A stretch of 11,966 nt of DNA, from NCBI GenBank assembly GCA_024278015.1, contig JAJRUC010000384.1, positions 1-11,966 of the forward strand, in the 5' to 3' direction. Shown in pieces: positions 1 to 5,351 of this stretch. Every line of letters starts with the position of its first letter. Position 1 is the stretch's first letter. The DNA comes from Chloroflexota bacterium. Lineage in GTDB: Bacteria > Chloroflexota > Anaerolineae > 4572-78. A program made the translations under genes and the position numbers. The notes below the pieces were generated by a model. That model searched no databases, was not told the origin of the DNA, and worked only from the letters and a program-made list of their open reading frames with translations.

Positions 1-2
1 AA

Positions 3-305
3 CCGATGCGCGGCCTGGCCAAAAACGCCGGCTACGACGGCGCCGTGGTGGTTGAAGAAGTTCGCCGCCGCAACAAAACCAACGGCGACAACATTGGCTT
101 TAACGTAATGTCTGAAGCCTATGAAGATATGATTAAATCCGGCATCATCGACCCGGCCAAAGTAACCAAAAGCGCCGTCTCTAACGCGGCCTCCATTGCC
201 GGTATGATTTTGACGACCGAAGCGCTCATCACCGACATCCCCGCGCCGGAACCCCCAATGCCTGCCGGCGCCCCCGGTATGGGCGGCATGGGCGGTATGA
301 TGTAG
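3..305 (+). CDS. groEL: Chaperonin GroEL, C-terminal end (5' end outside window)
   Basis: This is the last ~100 residues of the 60-kDa chaperonin, which forms the double-ring ATP-driven folding chamber in the cytoplasm. The visible part covers the end of the equatorial domain: the stretch AKNAGYDGAVVVEEV is followed by GFNVMSEAYEDM, then DPAKVTKSAVSNAASIAGM, then LTTEALITD, all typical of GroEL in order and spacing. It ends with the flexible GGM-repeat tail (PGMGGMGGMM) that projects into the cavity. The reading frame is open to the left edge, so the gene begins outside. The stop TAG at 303-305 is followed within 20 bases by a hairpin terminator, so groEL is the last gene of its transcript. 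Identification is certain; whether the genome carries further groEL copies cannot be seen. Confidence 0.97.
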   Translation, partial: PMRGLAKNAGYDGAVVVEEVRRRNKTNGDNIGFNVMSEAYEDMIKSGIIDPAKVTKSAVSNAASIAGMILTTEALITDIPAPEPPMPAGAPGMGGMGGMM

Positions 306-320
306 GTCATCGGCCCCTTT

Positions 321-386
321 ACTCAAGTAAGCAAAGACAACGCCTTACTCTTGCATTCTTTTGAGAGTAAGGCGTTTTGCTTGAGT
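321..386 (+). terminator. Nested hairpin terminator after groEL
   Basis: The inner stem is perfect over 10 bp: CGCCTTACTC (341-350) pairs with GAGTAAGGCG (365-374), with a 14-nt loop, and is followed directly by TTTT (375-378). An outer arm, ACTCAAG (321-327), pairs with CTTGAGT (380-386), wrapping the first hairpin. Position 16 bases after the groEL stop and the T-run support intrinsic termination. The T-run is short, so efficiency is uncertain. Confidence 0.75.
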
Positions 387-406
387 AAAAGATGTCATGT
401 TATAAT
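377..406 (+). promoter_or_regulatory. Probable extended -10 promoter for the 442-969 gene
   Basis: A perfect TATAAT lies at 401-406, preceded by TG one base upstream (TGtTATAAT, 398-406), an extended -10 element. The best -35 match is TTGCTT (377-382) with an 18-bp spacer, which is weak. The start of transcription would be near 413, giving a leader of about 28 bases before the TTG start. The -35 lies within the outer arm of the groEL terminator hairpin. Confidence 0.55.
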
Positions 407-429
407 CCGGTAAATTGCAGCCTCAGGTC

Positions 430-434
430 AGGAG
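430..434 (+). promoter_or_regulatory. Shine-Dalgarno site selecting a TTG start
   Basis: AGGAG at 430-434 sits 7 bases before TTG at 442-444. This is the ideal distance and is the reason for choosing that codon over the upstream in-frame TTG at 415, which has no comparable site. Confidence 0.65.
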
Positions 435-441
435 TATCCAT

Positions 442-969
442 TTGAGCGCCAGACAACGAAACACCAGACAAATACCCGCCGCAACCCTTCGCCGGGTTAA
501 TGTAGTTGGCCCCGCCTTTAAAGCCGGTCTCATCGGCGGGACGGGCATCAGCCTGCTTTGGCTTATTTTCCAGATAACCGCCCCCCCGTTAAAAACGTTT
601 CTCATCCCCCCGGCGGCCATTATTGTGTGGCTTGTCACCGGCATCGGCGCAGCCATGTTAACCGAAAACAGCGCAGCAAGCAGCCGGGCCGGATTAATTG
701 CCGGGTTGGTTTCCGGTACGGTCAGCGGAATTGCGGCCATGATTATTGCGGCCTTCGGCAGCAGTTTTGTCCGGACAGGCGAGGGGTTTTCGGCGCAATT
801 TTCCGGGGCACAATTGAGTACTATGGCTGAAAAGGGCCTGACCGAAGCGCTTGTTATGCTCTTTGGCGGCATTATGGCAGCCTTGTTTGCCTGCGGCATT
901 GGGGGCATGGTTGCCGCCGGGCTGCTGGGCTGGCTTGGCGGCTGGCTGTATCCCCGGCTTAACAAATAA
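442..969 (+). CDS. Polytopic membrane protein of unknown function
   Basis: I do not recognise this family. The 175-residue product (TTG start, read as MSARQRN...) has a short basic N-terminus (several Arg in the first ~18 residues), consistent with an inside-facing tail. It then has about four hydrophobic segments: around residues 24-45, 50-70, 80-103 and 128-168, the last long enough for two crossings. The segments are very rich in Gly and Ala, with small-residue spacing such as GLIAGLVSG and GGMVAAGLLGWLGGW, suited to tight helix packing. No catalytic motif, cysteine pattern or signal peptidase site stands out. It has its own probable promoter and stands alone between groEL and a non-coding region. 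An open frame on the opposite strand over the same bases is judged to be a shadow because it lacks the ribosome site and membrane pattern. Confidence 0.7.
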   Translation: MSARQRNTRQIPAATLRRVNVVGPAFKAGLIGGTGISLLWLIFQITAPPLKTFLIPPAAIIVWLVTGIGAAMLTENSAASSRAGLIAGLVSGTVSGIAAMIIAAFGSSFVRTGEGFSAQFSGAQLSTMAEKGLTEALVMLFGGIMAALFACGIGGMVAAGLLGWLGGWLYPRLNK

Positions 970-990
970 TTCTGCGGGGCCTCGCCGTTT

Positions 991-1116
991 CAAAAACACA
1001 GGACTTACGCACTGTGCTATATTCTGCATCGAATTCCACAAATTTACACAAAAAATTTCGGGTAATTCGTGAGATTTGATGCTTTTTTTCTAACTGCGTC
1101 AGTCTTGAGCCAAAAA
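991..1116. repeat. MITE-like palindromic non-coding element
   Basis: This fills most of the gene-free gap 970-1160. Imperfect terminal inverted repeats are seen at 997-1011 and 1095-1109, sharing the core GACTTACGCA versus GACTGACGCA (9 of 10). Inside are further nested arms: GCATC (1026-1030) with GATGC (1078-1082), CGAATT (1030-1035) with AATTCG (1064-1069), and AAATTT (1040-1045 and 1053-1058), so the whole segment can fold on itself. CAAAAA occurs just outside on both sides (991-996 and 1111-1116) and could be a target duplication, although it is low complexity and one base is unaccounted for at 1110. GGACTTACGCA resembles ends of insertion sequences I associate with cyanobacteria and Chloroflexota. 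No transposase is present, so it would be a non-autonomous remnant. Confidence 0.45.
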
Positions 1117-1142
1117 GACAGCCGATTGGCCGCCTTTTTTTT
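1112..1142. terminator. Probable bidirectional terminator between convergent genes
   Basis: AAAAAGACAGCC (1112-1123) can pair with GGCCGCCTTTTT around a GATT loop, with two A.C mismatches. The plus side runs out in eight T (1135-1142) and the minus side in five T. It lies 18 bases beyond the stop of rdgB and between that gene and the convergent 442-969 gene, where a two-way terminator is expected. The stem is imperfect. Confidence 0.45.
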
Positions 1143-1160
1143 ATTGCATCAATGCGATAA

Positions 1161-1769
1161 TTACGATTTGTCTGCCCATTTTTGCAGCAACGGCCAAGCC
1201 GCTTGCGCCGCCCGGCCTCGATGGCTGATGCTGTTTTTTAGCGCCGGGTCAAGCTGGGCCATCGTTTGCCCAAACTCCGGCAGAAAAAAGACCGGGTCAT
1301 AGCCGAAACCGTTCTCCCCCGCAGGAGCGCGCGCAATTTGCCCTTCCACCGAACCCTCGGCCAATTCAATCGTCCCGTCCGGGGCGGCAATGGCAATGAC
1401 GCACCTGAAGCGGGCGGCGCGATTTTCAGCCGGCAGGTTCAAGGCAGCCAGTTTTTCCAGCACCAGCCGGTACCGCGCCGTATGGTCATCTTTGCCGGTT
1501 CGGCCGTATCGGGCCGAATAAACGCCCGGTTCGCCGCCCAGCGCATCCACTTCCAGGCCGGAATCATCGGCCAGAGTCAACAACCCGCCGGCCTGGGCAA
1601 AGGCCTTCGCCTTGATGATGGCGTTTTCGGCAAACGTATCGCCCGTCTCTTCCGGGTCCAGCGCCAAATTTTCCTGCGCCGGAAAGGTGATTTCCAGCGG
1701 CAGGTCAGCAAAAATCTGCTGATATTCCTGGATTTTATGCCGGTTATTAGTGGCAATTAATAATTTCAT
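1161..1769 (-). CDS. rdgB: XTP/dITP pyrophosphatase (RdgB/HAM1 family)
   Basis: The product is a cytoplasmic house-cleaning enzyme that hydrolyses XTP, dITP and ITP to monophosphate and pyrophosphate, keeping deaminated purines out of DNA and RNA. At 202 residues it has the usual family length. Family marks in order are: the N-terminal ATNNRHK nucleotide-binding motif (residues 6-12), GDTFAENA..KA (43-54), ADDSGLEVDALGG (67-79) with the catalytic acidic pair D68/D69, GVYSARYG (82-89), GFGYDPVFF (154-162) and the base-binding SHRGRA (182-187). The ATG is at 1767-1769. It starts only 6 bp after the stop of the DUF4352-like gene, so the two are probably co-transcribed, and it has only a weak GGG ribosome site of its own. 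The functional link between the two is not obvious. Confidence 0.96.
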   Translation of the reverse strand: MKLLIATNNRHKIQEYQQIFADLPLEITFPAQENLALDPEETGDTFAENAIIKAKAFAQAGGLLTLADDSGLEVDALGGEPGVYSARYGRTGKDDHTARYRLVLEKLAALNLPAENRAARFRCVIAIAAPDGTIELAEGSVEGQIARAPAGENGFGYDPVFFLPEFGQTMAQLDPALKNSISHRGRAAQAAWPLLQKWADKS

Positions 1770-1775
1770 GCGGCC

Positions 1776-2564
1776 CTACTGCAACGCAATGGTGTACGAT
1801 TGCTCGCTGCCGGACGGCAGCCACACCAAAAACAGCGGGCCTTGCCCCTGCGGAATGTGAAACAGCACATCGCCTTCTACGGGGGCATCTGCCGGCAGCT
1901 CGCCGCCGGCCAGCCGCCGGCCATTATCGGCTTGCATATCCGGCACATAAGATACGCCCTGCGCGTTTTCCAACTGAAAGTTGGGTACTTCGTACAATTT
2001 TGACGATTGCGTGGGGCCGGCGCTGCGCAACTGCACCGATACCGCCACAAATTCCATGCCCTGCGCGGCAGCCAAATTGCCGGGTTGAACATCGTATTGA
2101 ATATCCAGCACCAGCAACTCCATGCCCATATCCTCGGCCACAACCGGCTCGCCGATGCGCGGCGTATTTGCGGCGGGGGCGGCCTCCGGCGTCGATTGGG
2201 GCTGGTCGGGCAAACCGGCGGGCGCGTCGGGGTCAATTTTAAGGGGGGCAACCGGCTCAACCGGAACAGGCTGCTCAAACGGCTGCTCCACCGAAGCCGC
2301 AATCGGCGTTTCATCTTTGGGGGTGGTGATGCCGTATCGTTCATCGACAGCCCAGGCAACGACCAGTATCAGCACGCAACACGCAAACAACATCGCCGTG
2401 GCGCAACCGCCGGCCACAAAAAACAAGGTCCGCTTGCCGGTTGAATCGCCGCGCGGCTCTTCAGGATAATCTTCCGGCGGCTGGTACAAAACAGGCGGCT
2501 GGGCCGGGGGTTGATATTGTGGCGGGCGAGGCGGATAGTTTGATGGTCCCCAATTTTGGGTCAT
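1776..2564 (-). CDS. Single-pass membrane protein with extracytoplasmic DUF4352-like domain
   Basis: The 262-residue protein has three parts. Residues 1-40 are a Pro/Tyr-rich cytoplasmic tail (PPRPPQYQPPAQPP). Residues ~46-72 form one transmembrane helix (LFFVAGGCATAMLFACC...). Residues ~80-140 are a Pro/Ala/Glu-rich linker leading to a C-terminal beta-rich domain (~145-262). That domain has the layout of DUF4352 proteins: a hydrophobic strand (MELLVLDIQYDV), then EFVAVSVQLRS, then YEVPNFQLENAQGVSYVP, and a late GDVLFHIPQG strand. Such proteins are usually anchored and exposed outside the membrane, with unknown or binding roles. The start at 2562-2564 is preferred over an upstream in-frame ATG at 2598-2600 because AAGGGAG lies 6 bases before it and because the upstream codon overlaps the promoter. 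It heads an operon with rdgB. The family call is from pattern and is not certain. Confidence 0.8.
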   Translation of the reverse strand: MTQNWGPSNYPPRPPQYQPPAQPPVLYQPPEDYPEEPRGDSTGKRTLFFVAGGCATAMLFACCVLILVVAWAVDERYGITTPKDETPIAASVEQPFEQPVPVEPVAPLKIDPDAPAGLPDQPQSTPEAAPAANTPRIGEPVVAEDMGMELLVLDIQYDVQPGNLAAAQGMEFVAVSVQLRSAGPTQSSKLYEVPNFQLENAQGVSYVPDMQADNGRRLAGGELPADAPVEGDVLFHIPQGQGPLFLVWLPSGSEQSYTIALQ

Positions 2565-2570
2565 AGTGGT

Positions 2571-2577
2571 CTCCCTT
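2571..2577 (-). promoter_or_regulatory. Shine-Dalgarno site setting the start of the DUF4352-like gene
   Basis: Read on the minus strand, AAGGGAG is followed by ACCACT and then ATG at 2564-2562. This selects the shorter 262-residue product over a 274-residue form. Confidence 0.7.
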
Positions 2578-2598
2578 GTTTTGTAAAAATACGAAAAC

Positions 2599-2627
2599 AT
2601 TATAACATATAGAAGCGCAATGCGTAA
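2599..2627 (-). promoter_or_regulatory. Probable promoter of the DUF4352-like gene/rdgB operon
   Basis: On the minus strand, TATAAT (2604-2599) is preceded by TGt, an extended -10. A weak -35, TTACGC (2627-2622), is 17 bp upstream. The decamer ATGTTATAAT is identical to the one at 397-406. Transcription would begin near 2592, leaving a ~28-base leader. Confidence 0.6.
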
Positions 2628-2676
2628 ACCGGTTTTGGTTATTTAAAATTAGAGACTGGAGATTCGGGGACTTTCG

Positions 2677-3381
2677 ATGGATAATTTAAAATCAGCCGCC
2701 GCAGAAATGGGTATCACCCTTTCCGGCGCGCAACTTAATCAATTTGAAACCTGTTTTACAGAATTGACCGTCTGGAATCAGCGAGTCAACCTGACCCGTA
2801 TTATCACGCGGAACGATGTCATCACCAAACATTTTCTTGATTCGCTGACCTGTTTGCATGCCGCGCCAAAATTACCCGCGCGGGTGGTGGATGTCGGCAC
2901 GGGGGCGGGCTTTCCGGGGCTGGCGCTCAAAATTGTTCAGCCCGATATTCATCTCACGCTGGTGGAATCGGTGGGGAAGAAAATCGCTTTTTTGCGCCAT
3001 CTGGTGGAAACGCTGGCACTGAAAAATGTAACCATTCTGCACGCCCGCGCGGAAGCGGTGGGGCGGATGCCGGCGCACCGTGAAAAATACGGGCTGGCCG
3101 TGGCCCGCGCCGTGGCGCCGGTGCGGGTGCTGGCCGAATATCTGCTGCCGCTGGTGAAAATCGGCGGGCTGATGCTGGCTCAAAAAGGAACCAACCCCGC
3201 CGCAGAAGTGGCCGCCGCCCGGAATGCGTTCGGCATTTTGGGCGGAAAACACCTCCGGACGCCGGCCGTTTCCGTGCCGCATCTGGATGCGGCGCGACAT
3301 TTGGTGCTGGTACAAAAAATCAAATCCACCCCGAAACAGTACCCGCGCAAAGCGGGCACGCCGGCCAAAAAACCCATTTAA
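2677..3381 (+). CDS. rsmG: 16S rRNA (guanine-527 N7) methyltransferase RsmG (GidB)
   Basis: The product uses S-adenosylmethionine to methylate N7 of G527 in 16S rRNA of the 30S subunit. Loss of the enzyme gives low-level streptomycin resistance in several bacteria. Its 234 residues match the family. Visible marks are: WNQRVNLTRI (33-42), HFLDSL (52-57), the SAM-binding glycine loop VVDVGTGAGFPGLALKI (70-86), LVESVGKKIAFL (95-106) with the acidic ribose contact E97, ARAVAPVRVLAEYLLPL (143-159), AQKG (168-171), and the C-terminal basic TPKQYPRKAGTPAKKP signature. The ATG at 2677 has GGGGA 6 bases upstream. It is divergent from the preceding operon and lies 18 bp before the next plus-strand gene, with which it is probably co-transcribed. 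Confidence 0.97.
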   Translation: MDNLKSAAAEMGITLSGAQLNQFETCFTELTVWNQRVNLTRIITRNDVITKHFLDSLTCLHAAPKLPARVVDVGTGAGFPGLALKIVQPDIHLTLVESVGKKIAFLRHLVETLALKNVTILHARAEAVGRMPAHREKYGLAVARAVAPVRVLAEYLLPLVKIGGLMLAQKGTNPAAEVAAARNAFGILGGKHLRTPAVSVPHLDAARHLVLVQKIKSTPKQYPRKAGTPAKKPI

Positions 3382-3384
3382 ACC

Positions 3385-3412
3385 AGTGAATAGTGAATAG
3401 TGAATAGTGAAT
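3385..3412 (+). repeat. Heptamer array AGTGAAT x4
   Basis: Four perfect head-to-tail copies of AGTGAAT run from 3385 to 3412. They fill the gap after rsmG and include the GTG start codon (3400-3402) of the next gene. They resemble the short tandemly repeated repetitive (STRR) heptamers known from filamentous cyanobacteria; copies elsewhere in this genome cannot be tested here. Confidence 0.9.
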
Positions 3413-5280
3413 TTTCAACCACAAACAAATATCATCGCTCGTCATTGGTCACTCGTCATTCGTCGCTCGTCATTTTTCTGGTTGCCTTTGCCGTGTATCT
3501 GCGCGGGCTGGCGCCATCCGTCGCCACCATTTTTGACGATTCGCTGGAGTTTCCGCTGGTGGTACACCGCCTGGCCATTGCGCACCCCACCGGCTACCCG
3601 CTGTATGTGTTGCTGGGCAAATTATTCAGCCTGCCCAATCCGGGGCAGGTTGCGTTTCAGCTAAATTTGATGAGCGCGTTTTTCGGCGCGCTGGCTGTGG
3701 CGATGGTCTATCGCGCGGGGACGGCAATTTTTTCGCGCCCCACCGCGCCCCGCCGCGCCGGCATGTGGCTGGCCGCGCTGATGTTCGGGTTGGGGCCGGT
3801 CTTTTTCAGCCAGGCCACCCTGGCCGAAGTTTACACCCTGAACGCGGTTTTCATCGCCGCCCTGTTGTGGCTGGCCCTGCGAAAAAAATGGCTGGCGCTG
3901 GCGTTCATGTTCGGCTTGAGCCTGACCCACCATCGTACCGCCGCGCTGATGGCTCCCGCGCTGGCGGTCGCGCTCATCAGCCGGTACCCCTTGCACCGCC
4001 GCGCCGGCCGGCGGCAATTGTGGCGCGATATTCCGCCCGCCAAAGCCGCTGTCGCCCTGCTGGCCCCGCTGATACTGTATCTGTACTTGCCTTTGCGCGG
4101 TGCGGTCGGCTCGCTGGACGGCAGTTATGAAAATTCGTGGGCGGGGTTTTGGCGACACATTATGGGCGGCGGGTACGGCGCGGCGTTTTTGCTGGGCAAT
4201 CCCTTCGGCAACGAGCGGGGATTTTTGTTTTATGCCGAATTATTGCAAAACGAGCTGGGCTGGTGGGGGCCGGCGCTGGCGATAGTCGGCCTCGGCGGGC
4301 TGGTGGGGCGCAAAAACTGGCGGGCGCCGGCGCTGACGGGCGTGGCCTTCGGCGCGTTTCTGGCCTTCAACCTGCAATACACGGTCAACGATATTGCGGT
4401 TTTTTTCATTCCGGTGTTCATGATTCTGGCGCTGTGGGCCGGCGCAGGGCTGGGAGAAGTTTTGGGGTTGCTTCAAAAAATCCCCACAGGGGCGTTTCGC
4501 GAAACGCCCCTGCAATTAATTGCGATATTCTTTATCGCCGCGCTGCTGCTGTGGCGCGGGGCAACGGTAGATGTGAGCCGGGCGGGCAATTGGACGGTGC
4601 ATGATTTCGGGCTGGATGCGCTGGCCCAACCCGCGCCGGCCGGCACGGTGGTCGGTATTTTGGGAGAAATGACGCTGTTGCATTATTTTCAGGAGGTGGA
4701 GGGGACGCGCCCCGATGTGCGTACTATTGCCGCCGACCGGGATGATGCGCGGCGGGAGACGGTGGAAAAGCTGCTGGCGGCGGGGGAGACAGTGTACCTG
4801 ACCCGCGAATTGCCGGGCAGCCCGGCGGAATGGCATTTTTCGGCGGCGGGGCCGCTCATTCGCGTATCGGCCTCTCCCCTGCCCGCCCCGAATTTCGATA
4901 CGGCGGTGGGCGCGGCGGTCACGCCGGAAATTTCGCTGGCGGGCTATTCCATCACCCGCCCAAACAGCCACAAAACGCCCGCGCCGGTGCGGTTGACGCT
5001 GGTTTGGCAGGTGAGGCAATCGCCGGCGGTGGATTTGAAGGTATCGGCCCGGCTGCTGGATGCGGCAGGCAACGTGGCCGCCGTAACCGACGCGGCGCCG
5101 GTGCATTTTGCGTATCCCACCACCCGCTGGCACGCCGGAGAAACCATCGCCGATGTTTACGACCTGCATCTGCCGCCGGGCGCAGCAGGGGCGTTCAGGC
5201 CGCTCATCATTCTGTATGACCCCGCCAACAATGCGGCAGAAGTGGGGCGGGTGGAACTGCCATTAATACAGGTGGAATGA
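3400..5280 (+). CDS. Multi-pass DUF2723-type membrane protein (putative GT-C-like glycosyltransferase)
   Basis: The 626-residue protein looks like the DUF2723 (TMEM260-like) family of polytopic proteins related to GT-C glycosyltransferases. Visible marks are: acidic DDSLEF (46-51) in the first extracytoplasmic loop, AHPTGYPLYVLLGKLF (61-76), LAEVYTLNAVF (141-151) and GLSLTHHRT (172-180), all characteristic of the family. About ten hydrophobic segments lie between residues 22 and 388, followed by a soluble C-terminal part (~390-626) with beta-rich sequence. Donor and acceptor are unknown. The GTG at 3400 is the first possible start (stop at 3391), but no ribosome site is seen. TTG at 3445 is an alternative that would drop a tail encoded by repeats. 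Residues 363-371 are encoded by a perfect palindrome. The gene is visibly more GC-rich than the nar genes and may be translationally coupled to rsmG. Confidence 0.85.
   Translation: MNSEFSTTNKYHRSSLVTRHSSLVIFLVAFAVYLRGLAPSVATIFDDSLEFPLVVHRLAIAHPTGYPLYVLLGKLFSLPNPGQVAFQLNLMSAFFGALAVAMVYRAGTAIFSRPTAPRRAGMWLAALMFGLGPVFFSQATLAEVYTLNAVFIAALLWLALRKKWLALAFMFGLSLTHHRTAALMAPALAVALISRYPLHRRAGRRQLWRDIPPAKAAVALLAPLILYLYLPLRGAVGSLDGSYENSWAGFWRHIMGGGYGAAFLLGNPFGNERGFLFYAELLQNELGWWGPALAIVGLGGLVGRKNWRAPALTGVAFGAFLAFNLQYTVNDIAVFFIPVFMILALWAGAGLGEVLGLLQKIPTGAFRETPLQLIAIFFIAALLLWRGATVDVSRAGNWTVHDFGLDALAQPAPAGTVVGILGEMTLLHYFQEVEGTRPDVRTIAADRDDARRETVEKLLAAGETVYLTRELPGSPAEWHFSAAGPLIRVSASPLPAPNFDTAVGAAVTPEISLAGYSITRPNSHKTPAPVRLTLVWQVRQSPAVDLKVSARLLDAAGNVAAVTDAAPVHFAYPTTRWHAGETIADVYDLHLPPGAAGAFRPLIILYDPANNAAEVGRVELPLIQVE
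3438..3472 (+). repeat. Degenerate heptamer array (CTCGTCA family) x5
   Basis: Five contiguous 7-mers occur: CTCGTCA, TTGGTCA, CTCGTCA, TTCGTCG and CTCGTCA. They are translated as part of the N-terminal tail of the DUF2723-type protein (SLVTRHSSLV). The array is 25 bases from the AGTGAAT array, and the pair probably forms one composite repeat. Confidence 0.85.
4487..4512. repeat. Perfect 26-bp palindrome inside a coding region
   Basis: The left half CAGGGGCGTTTCG (4487-4499) is exactly complementary to the right half CGAAACGCCCCTG (4500-4512), with no spacer. It is read in frame within the DUF2723-type gene as TGAFRETPL, between two hydrophobic segments. It resembles dispersed GGGGCG...CGCCCC palindromes that I recall from Chloroflexota and cyanobacterial genomes. 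A 26-bp perfect palindrome is not expected by chance. Confidence 0.95.
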
Positions 5281-5288
5281 AAATCGAC

Positions 5289-5328
5289 AAAAAAAGGCGA
5301 TTACACCCAAAAATGTGATGCAATCGCC
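5289..5328 (-). terminator. Intrinsic terminator of the nar operon
   Basis: Read on the minus strand, GGCGATT (5328-5322) pairs perfectly with AATCGCC (5302-5296), with an inner CAC/GTG pairing, and seven T follow immediately (5295-5289). It is 23 bases past the stop of the last nar-operon gene. On the plus strand the same hairpin lacks a T-run, so it probably serves the minus strand mainly. Confidence 0.85.
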
Positions 5329-5351
5329 CGTAATTATCTGATGAACGGTCG

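Noticed and set aside
423..965. A 180-codon open frame on the minus strand opposite the 442-969 gene
   Set aside because: The plus-strand frame has an extended -10 promoter, an AGGAG site and a coherent membrane pattern. The reverse product is Pro/Met-rich without structure.
2628..2676. Promoter for rsmG
   Set aside because: TAAAAT near 2645 has no acceptable -35 at 16-18 bp. A promoter must exist in this gap, but I cannot place it with confidence.
3385..3472. CRISPR array
   Set aside because: Units are 7 bases and directly adjacent, with no spacers of 25-45 bases and no cas genes.
5281..5351. Equally strong terminator for the plus-strand DUF2723-type gene
   Set aside because: The same hairpin exists on the plus strand but is followed by CGTAATTATC with no T-run, so it is annotated for the minus strand only.
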